Assembly (NCBI RefSeq): GCF_000482705.1
Contig: NZ_AXWO01000001.1
Span: 1 to 64,000 of the forward strand
Length of the DNA stretch: 64,000 bases
Origin: Glycomyces arizonensis DSM 44726
GTDB taxonomy: Bacteria > Actinomycetota > Actinomycetes > Mycobacteriales > Micromonosporaceae
Reading direction: 5' to 3'
The position numbers and the translations under genes were made by a program. The notes below the pieces were generated by a model. It did no database searches, was not told where the DNA came from, and was given only the letters and a program-made list of their open reading frames with translations. Shown here piece by piece: positions 25,401 to 33,452 of this stretch (positions are counted from its first letter, which is position 1; each line of letters begins with the position of its first letter).

Positions 25401-26624
25401 CTGCTCGGCGTCGGTCATCCACGGGTACGCGCTCGGGTCGAACAGCGAGCCGCCGTAGGCCGGGATGGACAGCTCGGCGGTGTCCACTCCCCTGTGCACG
25501 GCGTTGAACAGTGCGAGGAGCCGCAGCCAGGACCGGTGGCGCTGCTCCAGGTGCGCCTCGCTGCCCTCGTCGGCGAGCCGCTGCAGCCGCTTCGCGGCTT
25601 CGGCCACCGAGTAGGACTCGGCGTAGAGCGGGTTGTCGGTCGGCAGGAGCCGCTTCTCTTCGGCGAAGAGCAGGAACACCAGGCGCATCATGACCGTGAC
25701 CGCGCCTCGGTAGACCTCGTCGGCTTCGACGAGCCTGCGGGTGCCGTCTGCGGCCTCGGTGGTGATGCCGAGCCCGTCGCGGGCCTTCTTGGCGATGTGG
25801 GCGCGGCCGATGGCCTCCACGAGCAGCTCGACGGCCCGGCGCACCTGGACGCCGAGGGTCTCGGTGAGTTCCTCTTCCTTCTCGGCCGAGTCGCGGAAGA
25901 GCTGCGGCAGTTGCCGCTCGGGCTCGTAGTCGGTGAAGCGGCGGCGGTTCAGGAGGCTGAACAGGGCGCGCAGGACGACCAGGTCGGAGGCGTCGGTGAT
26001 GGTCATCGTGTCGAAGACGCCGTAGGCGCTCGCGGCGCTGCCGCCGGAGGCCGCGGCGGGCGTGTAGACGAGGGCGAGGTATCGGCCGTCGGTGGCGATG
26101 CCGAGTTCGAGCTTGTTGTCCGCGCAGAGCCGCACGACCCGGTCGATGGGGCTGGCCGTCCACGTCTCGTCGCGCATGCGCTTGGCGGGGTGGTTGCCGG
26201 GCGGGACGATGAGGCCGACCACGCGCGCCTCGTCGCCGTTGTGGAGGACGAAGCTCGGCGCGACGGTCGCGTCGTGCTGGCCGATGTGGACCGGGCCCAC
26301 ACCGTCGACCGTTTCCTCATCGTCTTTGGGGAACCGAAGATGATCGACAACCGTCCAGCCGAGGAAGTCGGCCAGCAGGGTCTCGATCCAGGCCCGCGAG
26401 CGCTGCTCGTCGTCCGGGTGCTCGGCCCATTCGCCGTGGGCGGACCGCAGGGCCTTGCGCCGCTCGACCGGGACGGCGTCGAGGTCGGGCCAGGCGGCGG
26501 TGAGGACCGGCAGGGACAGCCAGGGTCCGTCGGTGTCGATGAGCTCGATCCAGTCCTGGTGGCCGCGGGTGCGGTCCGAGCCGGTGCGGTGGTGCTTGAA
26601 CCGGATCTGTTCGGGGCGGCTCAT
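22422..26624 (-). CDS. drmMI: DISARM class 1 adenine-specific DNA methyltransferase DrmMI
   Basis: 1400 residues from ATG at 26624, overlapping the drmD stop by four bases and preceded by AAAGGGAG. The frame stays open far upstream, but that is antisense-type read-through. Motifs: GAHYTPRKLADEVV near 612, SAM-binding DIAMGSAAFLV near 661, and the catalytic NPPF near 919 in GNPPFLGGQR, as in Eco57I/PglX-type N6-adenine methylases. The region after NPPF (about 920-1270) should contain target recognition and is visibly AT-richer than the rest. The tail is Lys/Ala-rich (KKKTAKKATRKAAKPKPA) and ends DSLF. In class 1 DISARM this enzyme marks host DNA as self. It is followed by XRE/DUF397 genes instead of drmA. 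Confidence 0.92.
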   Translation of the reverse strand: MSRPEQIRFKHHRTGSDRTRGHQDWIELIDTDGPWLSLPVLTAAWPDLDAVPVERRKALRSAHGEWAEHPDDEQRSRAWIETLLADFLGWTVVDHLRFPKDDEETVDGVGPVHIGQHDATVAPSFVLHNGDEARVVGLIVPPGNHPAKRMRDETWTASPIDRVVRLCADNKLELGIATDGRYLALVYTPAAASGGSAASAYGVFDTMTITDASDLVVLRALFSLLNRRRFTDYEPERQLPQLFRDSAEKEEELTETLGVQVRRAVELLVEAIGRAHIAKKARDGLGITTEAADGTRRLVEADEVYRGAVTVMMRLVFLLFAEEKRLLPTDNPLYAESYSVAEAAKRLQRLADEGSEAHLEQRHRSWLRLLALFNAVHRGVDTAELSIPAYGGSLFDPSAYPWMTDAEQPLAIDDRTIHNVLKSVTTVWMSAGRQRTPRSLNGLQLADPKRRPKGEYRTLNFDRLDVEQIGYVYEGLLAWEGRWSSEADGVVVGLIGTESKEAEVPLRELEAMRERAGGDVAALAAAVHERFEKDQKSGIGTANAIAKLLGPMDAEQRERAERDLLSVTRNDPQLVERLMPFYGIIRADLRGQATVVLPDMLYMTESQLRGNTGAHYTPRKLADEVVKGALEPLVYEPGPLQTADEDAWRLKGSEAILGLKVADIAMGSAAFLVAACRFLGDRLLEAWKAEGDPRGAVAEADQLDGSREDPNLIEARRLIIEHCLYGADINPAAVEMAKLSLWLVSMDKERPFTFLDDRLVCGDSLLGITSVEQLEYMHLDPAEGRKLHEGTILDYTAHVRELVAEAAETRKAIGEIGDKSATDQEMKRELLERARELTDEAGRYADLLVGAGLAGNPNAWLVAADLGNDQSEEGRAKLDRQVAQWLRTDQPAGAFERAPIHWRLVFPEVFELGGFDAIVGNPPFLGGQRLTGSLGTAYREYLVGFIGRRARGSADLVAYFLLRAHDLLAAEGQAGLVATNTLAQGDTREVGLDQIVSAGVTIRSAVKSERWPSKSAALEYCAVWTSRALVSEQAYRCLDGQSVRGVIPSLDPMSRVQGNAERLFANQGMAFQGSNILGLGFTMEPERATDLIAKNSRNKDVLFPYLNGQDLNQRSDASASRWVINFHDWDLERARTYPECFDQVVRLVKPERETNANRQRREIWWRFTRPATDLYEAISELDRVIVITLVSKVVMPVMVPTGQVFSHMLGVFASDDAALLSYLSSAPHYWWAIQRASTMKGDLRYTPTDVFETLPRPEISEELRRLGDRLDSERRELMLAREAGLTDTYNMVHDQANSDADIANLREIHRLIDDEVCRCYGWDDLIPELSHDHYDTRQGTRYTIAPGPRQEILDRLLEENQRRYAIEVEQGLHAKKKTAKKATRKAAKPKPATPGQDSLF

Positions 26625-29600
26625 CGGTTCTCCCTTTCCGGTACGACGCAGACGATCGCGAGCGGGGTGCGGTGGCCTCGCGGGTCGGCGTAGCGGGCGG
26701 CGACGGCGGCCAGTTCGCGGTCGCGCTCGGCGTCGAGCTGCGCGAGGCGCTCGTTCCAGTGGGCCTCGTCGCGGCGGGCCTGCTGGAGTTCGAGCTCGGC
26801 GAGCCCGGCCAGTTCGTCGTCGCCCGCCTTGCGGCCCTGGACGGCCGCTTCGAGAGAGGCGCGGAACTGCTCGTAGTCGGCTCGGATGCGGTCCCGCTCC
26901 TCGGTGACGCGGCGCTCCAGGAGGCGGCCGAGTGATTCGCCGCGGGCGGCGGTGCGCCACTCCAGGGCGGCCCGCAGACCCCGGTCGGCCTCGGTCCAGT
27001 GCTCGGCGAGGCGGAGGCGGGCGCCCGGCCCGGCCTCCTTGCCGCGATCGAGGGCGGCGTCGAGGATCTCGGCGGTGCGGGTGAGGTTCTCCAGGCGGCG
27101 GAAGCGGCCGGTGCCCGAGTCGAGCCAGCCGCCGACGGCCATGATCTCCTGGTGCAGCTGCGTGGAGCCCTCGCCGGTGAGGGTGTACTTGGCGTAGGCG
27201 GCGACGAAGAGGTCTTCGAGGTCGTCGGGGCCGAGGACGGCGGTGACGCGGTGGAGGTCGACGCGGTCGGAGTCGGCGGCGGCCCGCAGGAGCCGCGCGG
27301 ACATGTCGACCAGCGGGTGGGAGAGGTGGGCCAGGACGACGTCGTCGCGGCCCTGGGCCGCTTCGGGATCGAAGGTGACCGGCCGCTGGTGGGGCTCTTC
27401 GCCTCCGGGGACGAAGGGGGTGAGGAGGCCGTCGGTGGCGCGGACCCATTCGCCGGTCATGACGGGGACCGCGAACTCGCCGGGCTTGGCGGCGAGGGGC
27501 TTGAGGGGCATCTGGTGGGCCAGGTCGAGGGCGGTGTCCACGACGCGGCGGATGCGCTCGGGGTAGAGGTGGAGCTCGGCCACGCTGTTCTCGTAGGTCT
27601 CGCCGAGGCGCTCGACCTGCTCGGAGACGTTCGATGCGGCCTTCACCTCGCCGGTCCCCCGGCCGCGGGCGGCGGCGCGCTGGGCGAGGGCGTCGACGTC
27701 GGCCACGGTGGCGTCCCCGGCGAGGCGCTTCTGGAGGGCGTCGGCGAGGACGGGGTTGACCGAGCCGAGGTCGGTCTGCATCTGGCTGACCTTGACGGCC
27801 ACGCGGGCGAGGAACTCGATCTCGCCCTTGAAGGCGGAGGAGGCGCCGGTCTCGGCGGGGGTGAAGTTGTAGACCTCGGGGCGGTGGCGCTGGCCGTAGC
27901 GGTCGATGCGTCCGGCGCGCTGCTCGAGCTTGTTGGGGTTGAACGGGATGTCGTAGTTGACCAGGCGGTGGCAGTGGTTCTGGAGGTCGATGCCCTCCCC
28001 GGCGGCGTCGGTGGCGAGGAGGACGCGGAGCGGGTGCTCGCCGGGGTGGGCCTGGAAGGCGAGGCGGGTCTGCTCGCGCTCGTCGACGTCCATGCCGCCG
28101 TGGAGGAGGGCGACGCGGTCGCCGCCGAAGCCCTGCGAGGCGAGGAGTTCGTGGAGCCAGTGGAGGGTGTCGCGGTACTCGGTGAAGACCACCACCCGCT
28201 CTTCCGACCACTCGCCGTCCGGTTTGCAGGTGGCGGTGAGGAAGTCGAGGAGGGCGGCGGCCTTGGTGTCGGGGGCGGCGCGGTGCTCGGCGGCCCAGGC
28301 GTTGATCCGGGCGAGGAGGGCGTGCTCGGCGGGGTCGAGGCGCTCCTCGTAGCCGGCCGAGCGCCGCAGGCCGTCCTCTTCGTACTCGTAGAGCTCCTCG
28401 TCGTCGAGGACGGCGGTCTCGTCGAGGAAGTCGTCGTAGAAGTCGGGGACGGCGTCGCTGGGGGCGGCGGGCGCGGGCGGCAGGGCCCCGGCGTAGGCGG
28501 CGTAGGTGTTGGCGAAGGCCTGGGGGCTGGACAGGAGGCGCTTCTTGAGCAGGAGGGTGACGAGGTCGGCGGCGGCGCGTCCGCGCCTGCCCTTCGCGCG
28601 GCGGGCGCGGCGGGCCTCGGTGAACTCGCTGAAGCGCTCGTGGACGGCGAGTTCGTCGGCGGTGTAGTCCAGGGGCAGGTCGCGGACGATGCGGGAGGGG
28701 AACTCGGGGCGCCCGTCGGGGCCGGTGATGGAGGACTTGAGGCGGCGGATGACCACGTCGTTCTGGGCGGCGGGCGAGGGCGGGACGCCGCGGGCGAAGC
28801 GGGCGGGGTCGAGGATCTCCAGCAGGGCGGTGAAGGACTCGGGGTAGCCGTTGTGCGGGGTGGCCGAGAGGAACAGGCGGTGCGTGAAGTGGCGGGCGAG
28901 GGCGCGCATGGTCTTGGTCTGCTGGGAGTCCACGGCGTAGCGCTGCTTCGGGGCGGCGGGGGCGATGTGGTGGGCCTCGTCGAGGATGAGCAGGTCGAAG
29001 AAGGGGCGGGCCTCCTCGCCCGTGCCGTTGAAGTCCGTGCCGCGCAGGAGCTCGCCGAAGAGGAGGCGCTCGGCCTTGGGGCCGCGGAGCCACGGGAGGG
29101 AGACGATGGTGTGGCGGTGGACCTCGAAGGGGTTGGCGCCGTTGCCCCGCTCGCGGCGCAGGTCGGTGTAGGTCTGGGCGTTGACGATGGTGAAACGGAG
29201 GCCGAAGAGGTCGAACATCTCGTCGCGCCATTTGGTGGTGAGCCCGGCGGGGCAGACGATCATGACGCGCCCCGCGCGGTGGCGGAGCATGAGCTCGCTG
29301 GCGACGAGCCCGGCCTCGACGGTCTTGCCGAGGCCGACGTCGTCGGCGAGGAGCTGGTTGACGCGCGGGGCGGACAGGGAGCGCCAGACGGGTTCGAGCT
29401 GGTAGAGCTTGATGTCGGCGCCGGAGCGGAAGGGGGCCTGGAGGGAGCGGGTGTCGGCGCTGGTGAGGGCGGACCAGCGCATGGCGTCGAGGAAGGCGGC
29501 GAGCTGGCCGGGCCTGTCGAAGCCGTCGCCGCGGACCTCGGGGAGGCCGGAGGCGGGCAGGAGGCGGCGGCCGGGTTCGAGTTCCCAGACGAGGCGGAGG

Positions 29601-29752
29601 GTCTCGCCGAAGGCGTCGTCGGCGAGGCTGCCCAGTTCCACGATCGTGTCGGTGCCGGAGGCGTCGACGTCGGCGACGATCCAGCGCGAGTCGCGGACCT
29701 CGACCCGGTCGCCGACGGCGGGCGGCTCGTTGACTTGCGCGGTGGTGGCCAT
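26621..29752 (-). CDS. drmD: DISARM class 1 SNF2-type helicase DrmD
   Basis: 1043 residues from ATG at 29752 (GGAGAG upstream; an ATG at 29806 is less likely). SF2/SNF2 core: Walker A in LADDVGLGKTVEAGL near 136, DEAHH near 255, FLSATPHNGYPESF, and the C-terminal lobe with LLATDAAGEGIDLQNHCH and KLEQRAGRIDRYGQ near 580-617. The C-terminal part (about 800-1043) is helical and Arg/Glu-rich, coiled-coil-like. DrmD is the class 1-specific helicase, encoded next to drmMI. The ATGA overlap with drmMI means coupled translation. Confidence 0.93.
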   Translation of the reverse strand: MATTAQVNEPPAVGDRVEVRDSRWIVADVDASGTDTIVELGSLADDAFGETLRLVWELEPGRRLLPASGLPEVRGDGFDRPGQLAAFLDAMRWSALTSADTRSLQAPFRSGADIKLYQLEPVWRSLSAPRVNQLLADDVGLGKTVEAGLVASELMLRHRAGRVMIVCPAGLTTKWRDEMFDLFGLRFTIVNAQTYTDLRRERGNGANPFEVHRHTIVSLPWLRGPKAERLLFGELLRGTDFNGTGEEARPFFDLLILDEAHHIAPAAPKQRYAVDSQQTKTMRALARHFTHRLFLSATPHNGYPESFTALLEILDPARFARGVPPSPAAQNDVVIRRLKSSITGPDGRPEFPSRIVRDLPLDYTADELAVHERFSEFTEARRARRAKGRRGRAAADLVTLLLKKRLLSSPQAFANTYAAYAGALPPAPAAPSDAVPDFYDDFLDETAVLDDEELYEYEEDGLRRSAGYEERLDPAEHALLARINAWAAEHRAAPDTKAAALLDFLTATCKPDGEWSEERVVVFTEYRDTLHWLHELLASQGFGGDRVALLHGGMDVDEREQTRLAFQAHPGEHPLRVLLATDAAGEGIDLQNHCHRLVNYDIPFNPNKLEQRAGRIDRYGQRHRPEVYNFTPAETGASSAFKGEIEFLARVAVKVSQMQTDLGSVNPVLADALQKRLAGDATVADVDALAQRAAARGRGTGEVKAASNVSEQVERLGETYENSVAELHLYPERIRRVVDTALDLAHQMPLKPLAAKPGEFAVPVMTGEWVRATDGLLTPFVPGGEEPHQRPVTFDPEAAQGRDDVVLAHLSHPLVDMSARLLRAAADSDRVDLHRVTAVLGPDDLEDLFVAAYAKYTLTGEGSTQLHQEIMAVGGWLDSGTGRFRRLENLTRTAEILDAALDRGKEAGPGARLRLAEHWTEADRGLRAALEWRTAARGESLGRLLERRVTEERDRIRADYEQFRASLEAAVQGRKAGDDELAGLAELELQQARRDEAHWNERLAQLDAERDRELAAVAARYADPRGHRTPLAIVCVVPERENR

Positions 29753-29964
29753 GGGTCGACTCTCCAGCTCGGGGGACGCGGGCGCTGCGGGCGGGCGCCG
29801 TCTCACGAGGTTACCAACCCTTCGGTGATTCCAACGTGCTCAGTGGGGGCGGTGGGGTGGGGTGGCGGGGCTGTGCGGTGGCGGGGCCTGATGGCGGGGC
29901 GGGGGGCGGGGGTTTGACGGCCGCTGTGCGGTGGCGGAGCGGGGCAGGGCGGGGTGACGGGCAA

Positions 29965-29992
29965 GGCCCCGACGCGTCGCCGCGCCGGGGCC
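29965..29992 (-). terminator. Terminator-like hairpin after the LPXTG gene
   Basis: GGCCCCGACGCG-TCGC-CGCGCCGGGGCC, 12-bp arms with one mismatch and a 4-base loop, 21 bases past the stop of the LPXTG gene. It lies between that gene and drmD and should insulate them. Confidence 0.6.
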
Positions 29993-30013
29993 CTCCCCCC
30001 TGCCAGTGCCGCA

Positions 30014-31042
30014 TCACGCGGCGCGGCGGCGCCTTGCCAGGAGCAGGGCGCCGAGGCCGCCGATGATGAGCACGACTGCGGCGAGTGCGAAGTAGGTGAT
30101 CGACATGCCGGTGACCGGCAGCGAGTCGGCGTGCCCGGCGGGGGTGGTCTCCGCCTCGTCGGGTTCGGTGGCGGCCGCTGCGGGCGAGGAGCTCTCGTCG
30201 GTCTGCGGCGAGGACGATCCGTCGGACGGGTCGGTGGTCTCCTCGCCCGCCGGATCGGTGGTGTCCTCACCGTCGCCGGGGTCGGTGGTTTCCCCGGCAG
30301 GATCGGTGGTCTCCTCGCCCGGGTCCGTGGTCTCCTCTCCGGCGGGGCCGGTGGTCTCCTCGCCCGGGTCCGTGGTCTCTTCCTCGGCGGGCGTGGTCTC
30401 CTCGTCGGCCGGCGTCGTCTCCTCCTCAGCCGGGGTGGTGGTCTCTTCCTCGGCGGGGGTCGTCTCCTCCCCCGGGTCGGTGGTCTCTTCCTCAGCGGGG
30501 GTGGTCGTCTCCTCTGCCGGAGTCGTGGTCTCCTCGGCCGGGGTGGTCTCCTCCTCGGCCGGAGTCGTCTCCTCCTCCGGCGGGGCGGTGGGCTCCTCGG
30601 CCTCCTGCGCGGGGCAGGTGTGCAGGAGCTCGAATTCCGAGTGCTTCTTCGCGTTCTTCACGCTCGCGAAGGCGCCGATGAGCACCAAGCCGGGCTCGGT
30701 GGAGACGACCGCTATGTCGCCGTCGGCAACGATCGTCGCGTCGACGAGGTCCGGAAGCTGAAAGATCCACTCAGGATCAATGTAAGAGGCGATGAGCCAC
30801 TTGAACTCGGTGTTGTTGCCCACCGAGGCGGGCAGGTGGAAGACCCAGGCGTCGCGGTCCTCGGAGGGGCCGCCGTCGACGTACTCGCAGGACTGGCTCC
30901 CGAAGCTGTCGGCGTAGACGGGCACATCGGAATCGCTGAGGAAGATGGTCCTCGTCTTGGCATAGGCCGCGCCCGGGGTGGCGATGACGATCGCCGCTAC
31001 CAGTGCCGGAATCGTCCAGCCCAATAGCTTCTTGAATCGCAT
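30014..31042 (-). CDS. LPXTG cell-wall protein with Glu/Thr/Pro repeat stalk
   Basis: 342 residues from ATG at 31042, with AAGGAGA 6 bases upstream. Signal peptide (LLGWTIPALVAAIVIATPGAAYA), a small globular domain of about 120 residues with two Cys (SQSCEYVDGGP, LLHTCPAQE), then about 140 residues of low-complexity repeats of the type TTPAEEE and TTDPGEE, then LPVTG, a hydrophobic helix and RRRRAA. This is the standard class of sortase substrate; the repeat region is a wall-spanning stalk. No sortase gene is in the window. The globular domain is not recognised. Repeats are also near-identical at DNA level, so copy number may vary between strains. Confidence 0.88.
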   Translation of the reverse strand: MRFKKLLGWTIPALVAAIVIATPGAAYAKTRTIFLSDSDVPVYADSFGSQSCEYVDGGPSEDRDAWVFHLPASVGNNTEFKWLIASYIDPEWIFQLPDLVDATIVADGDIAVVSTEPGLVLIGAFASVKNAKKHSEFELLHTCPAQEAEEPTAPPEEETTPAEEETTPAEETTTPAEETTTPAEEETTDPGEETTPAEEETTTPAEEETTPADEETTPAEEETTDPGEETTGPAGEETTDPGEETTDPAGETTDPGDGEDTTDPAGEETTDPSDGSSSPQTDESSSPAAAATEPDEAETTPAGHADSLPVTGMSITYFALAAVVLIIGGLGALLLARRRRAA

Positions 31043-31396
31043 GAAAGTCTCCTTGGTCACACAGCACAGTGGCCGGTCATGGGGCGAGCGCGACGAACCG
31101 GGCGAATGGGGCCGGGGTGTGGCCGGGAAGGGCGTTGAAAGGGCTTCCGCGGTGAGTCGATCGCGCATCGCCGAGCCGGACGGCCTGGGCCGGGTGTCCC
31201 GTCAATCGGAATCGATGAATAACCACTTGCAGATTATCCGCGTTCGCGCGCAACGGTAATCGACTTAGCGGGCCGAACCCCGACCCGAAAGTACGATCAT
31301 CAAAATCCTTGATCTGGGACATGTCGCTCCACTGCGGAAAACGACGCACACCGGCCGGAATCCATGCAGACGCGAGACGCGTCCCACCTTTTAGGA
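31043..31396. other. Intergenic region upstream of the LPXTG gene
   Basis: 354 bases. Near the exonuclease end lies GACGCG-AGA-CGCGTC (about 31371-31385), a weak terminator candidate on the minus strand. An inverted repeat GATCA...TGATC (about 31296-31315) and a GATAAT -10-like box further along suggest the LPXTG promoter region. No gene seen. Confidence 0.4.
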
Positions 31397-32596
31397 TTAT
31401 TGCAGGCGTGCGAGCACGAGGTCGACGGCCTCGACGCCGACGACCGGGATGCCGTAGCGGCGGGCCTTGGTCGCCTTGCCGGACATGGAGTCGGGGTCGG
31501 CGGCGATGACGAGGCCGGTCTTCTTGGTGACCGTGCCCGACACGTGCAGCCCGGCCTCGGCCAGGCGCTCGGCCCAGTACTGCTTGGATTCGGCGAACGA
31601 GCCGGTCAGGACCACCGTGTCGCCTCGGCGCAGCGCGAACCTGCTCGGCGCGGCGACCGGCGCCTCGGCGGGCTGGAGCGCTCGGTCCACGTCCTCGGCG
31701 GTCAGCGAGAGCAGTGCCGCGACGCGCCCGAGGTCGTCCCGCTCGGCCTCGGTGACGACGCCGTCCTCCAGGGCGGCCGCGGCCAGCGCCCCAAGGTAGC
31801 CGCGGTGGAGCTCGATGGCCGCCTGGCGGGAGATGCCCATGTCGAGCGCGAGGCCCACCAGTTCGTCGGACTCGGTGGCGGAGACGTGCCGGTCGAGCAG
31901 CGCCCGGTCGAGCAGGGCCAGGTACATGTCCGCCTGGGGCGGATCCGGTACGGCGGGCAAGTGCTCCACCAGCCGCGCGAGGAAGTCGGCGCCGTCCGAG
32001 GCGCCCGCCCCGCGCCGCACCGGCTCGGCGGCGCCGATCGGGACCGCGGGCCATTCGAGCTGTGCGACGAGTGCGCGCAGGTCGTCCCAGGGCGGGACCA
32101 CGCTGGTGCTGCCGAGGTAGAAGGTCAGCAGTTCGGCCGTCGCCATGACGTCGGAGAGGGCCTCGTGGGGGCGGTCGTTGCCGATCCCGGCGGCCTCGCA
32201 GCAGTGCGCGAGCGTGCGCTGCACTCCGGGCAGGAAGTGGGAGGCCCACGACATGGTGCAGACGCCGTACTCGGAGAGCCTGGGGATCTCCAGGCCCATG
32301 CGCAGGCACTCCTGGGCGAGCATGCGGCCGTCGAAGGAGAGGTTGTGGGCCACGGGGATGCGCCCGGCGAGGCGGGCGAGGACCTCGCCGGCGATCTGGG
32401 CGAAGGTGGGGGCGCGCCTGACGTCGGCCGAGCGGATGCCGTGCAGCGGCTGCGGGCCGACGTCCCGCTGGGGGTTGACGAGGGTCGTCCACCGGTCGGT
32501 CACGTGGCCGTCGGCGTCGACGTGCGCTATCGCGACCTCGACTATTCGGTCCCTATTGTACAGACCCGTCGTCTCCAGGTCGAACACCGCATACAT
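31397..32596 (-). CDS. DEDD (DnaQ-like) 3'-5' exonuclease with C-terminal BRCT domain
   Basis: 399 residues from ATG at 32596, with GGAG upstream. Exonuclease motifs: DLETTG at 6-11, HNLSFDGRML near 90, and HEALSD (Exo III, HxxxxD). The middle is helical with a TerB-like pattern (ALEDGVVTEAERDDLGRVAA). The last 80 residues form a BRCT domain (DTVVLTGSFAESKQYWAERL, then TKKTGLVIAADPDSMSGKA), which binds DNA ends or partner proteins. Probably a cytoplasmic DNA-repair or proofreading-type nuclease. Its position beside a defence island may or may not be meaningful. Confidence 0.85.
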   Translation of the reverse strand: MYAVFDLETTGLYNRDRIVEVAIAHVDADGHVTDRWTTLVNPQRDVGPQPLHGIRSADVRRAPTFAQIAGEVLARLAGRIPVAHNLSFDGRMLAQECLRMGLEIPRLSEYGVCTMSWASHFLPGVQRTLAHCCEAAGIGNDRPHEALSDVMATAELLTFYLGSTSVVPPWDDLRALVAQLEWPAVPIGAAEPVRRGAGASDGADFLARLVEHLPAVPDPPQADMYLALLDRALLDRHVSATESDELVGLALDMGISRQAAIELHRGYLGALAAAALEDGVVTEAERDDLGRVAALLSLTAEDVDRALQPAEAPVAAPSRFALRRGDTVVLTGSFAESKQYWAERLAEAGLHVSGTVTKKTGLVIAADPDSMSGKATKARRYGIPVVGVEAVDLVLARLQ

Positions 32597-32764
32597 GACA
32601 CTCCGCCTCGTCATTGAAACAGTGGGTGACCACTCTAGCGAATCGGCAGGCCTTGAGTTGCGAGTGGGGCGGACCGCGAATTGTCGGATGGGCGGCAAAG
32701 CCTGACACCATCCACAGTGCCATGTCACCCTGTGTGAGACCACCCTTCCGAAGGAGAACGACTG

Positions 32765-33385
32765 ATGCGCCTCATCAGAAAACTCATGATCATGCTGGCG
32801 GTGGCCGCCAGCGTGTTCGTGCTCATGCCCGCCGCGGCCGCCCAGGCCGACCCCCGTTGGGTCACCGTCTGCTGGCCGATCCACGAACCGCCCTGGGTGA
32901 AATGCGTCGAATTCCCGGTTCTGATCATCGCGGAAGACCCCGAATGGCCGCCCGACATCTGCCCCGTATGCGACCTGGCTCTCGACCTGTTGGACGACAA
33001 GATCTACCCGCCGATCGACGAGCAGTTCCTCGACCTGTTCACCCAGGGCTTCGGCCTGCTCGCCAAGTCCACGCTCGTCGAGGACCCGAAGGAGGCCCTG
33101 GAGCTCAGGGGCCAGTCCGCCGACGTACTCCTGAAATCGGCCGCGGTGCTCAACGAGTACGACGTCCAGCTCGAACTCGACCGGGTCGGCGGTTACCTCC
33201 AAGAGAAGAACGAGTTCGTCGAGGTCGACAACGACCATCTGGTCTCCATGGGCAAGAACCTCGTGGAGGGCGAACGCCTGATGCAGCAGGCGGAGCTCGG
33301 GAAGGATCCCGACGCGGTCGTCGAAGAGGCGATGGCGCACTTCGACCAGGCGTACGCGGACCTGTCCGCGCTCTACGGCGGTTGA
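32765..33385 (+). CDS. Secreted helical protein, unknown family (paralogue of 15711-16313)
   Basis: 206 residues from ATG at 32765 with GAAGGAG 8 bases upstream. Signal peptide LIRKLMIMLAVAASVFVLMP with cleavage near AAAAQA. A short Cys/Pro-rich segment (VCWPIHEPPWVKCVEF, ICPVCDLALDLLD) precedes an alpha-helical domain. Shared landmarks with 15711-16313: VEDPKEALELRG, LVSMGKNLVEGERLM and AMAHFDQAYADL. Predicted exported and soluble. No known family; the cysteines could form two disulfides. Confidence 0.75.
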   Translation: MRLIRKLMIMLAVAASVFVLMPAAAAQADPRWVTVCWPIHEPPWVKCVEFPVLIIAEDPEWPPDICPVCDLALDLLDDKIYPPIDEQFLDLFTQGFGLLAKSTLVEDPKEALELRGQSADVLLKSAAVLNEYDVQLELDRVGGYLQEKNEFVEVDNDHLVSMGKNLVEGERLMQQAELGKDPDAVVEEAMAHFDQAYADLSALYGG

Positions 33386-33390
33386 CGTGC

Positions 33391-33443
33391 GGTCGGCGCC
33401 GGTCGCCGCACAGTGCTGTGTTGTGCGATGACCGGCGCCGACC
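33391..33443. terminator. Bidirectional terminator between convergent genes
   Basis: GGTCGGCGCCGGTC (33391-33404) pairs perfectly with GACCGGCGCCGACC (33430-33443), a 14-bp stem. It fills the 67-base gap between convergent stops at 33385 and 33453. No T run. Confidence 0.7.
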
Positions 33444-33452
33444 GGCGTCCTG

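Noticed and set aside
26624-29231. Open frame continuing upstream of drmMI through the drmD region
   Set aside because: It overlaps drmD in another frame, its predicted protein is Arg/Pro-rich low complexity, and a well-placed ribosome binding site and ATGA overlap define the drmMI start at 26624.
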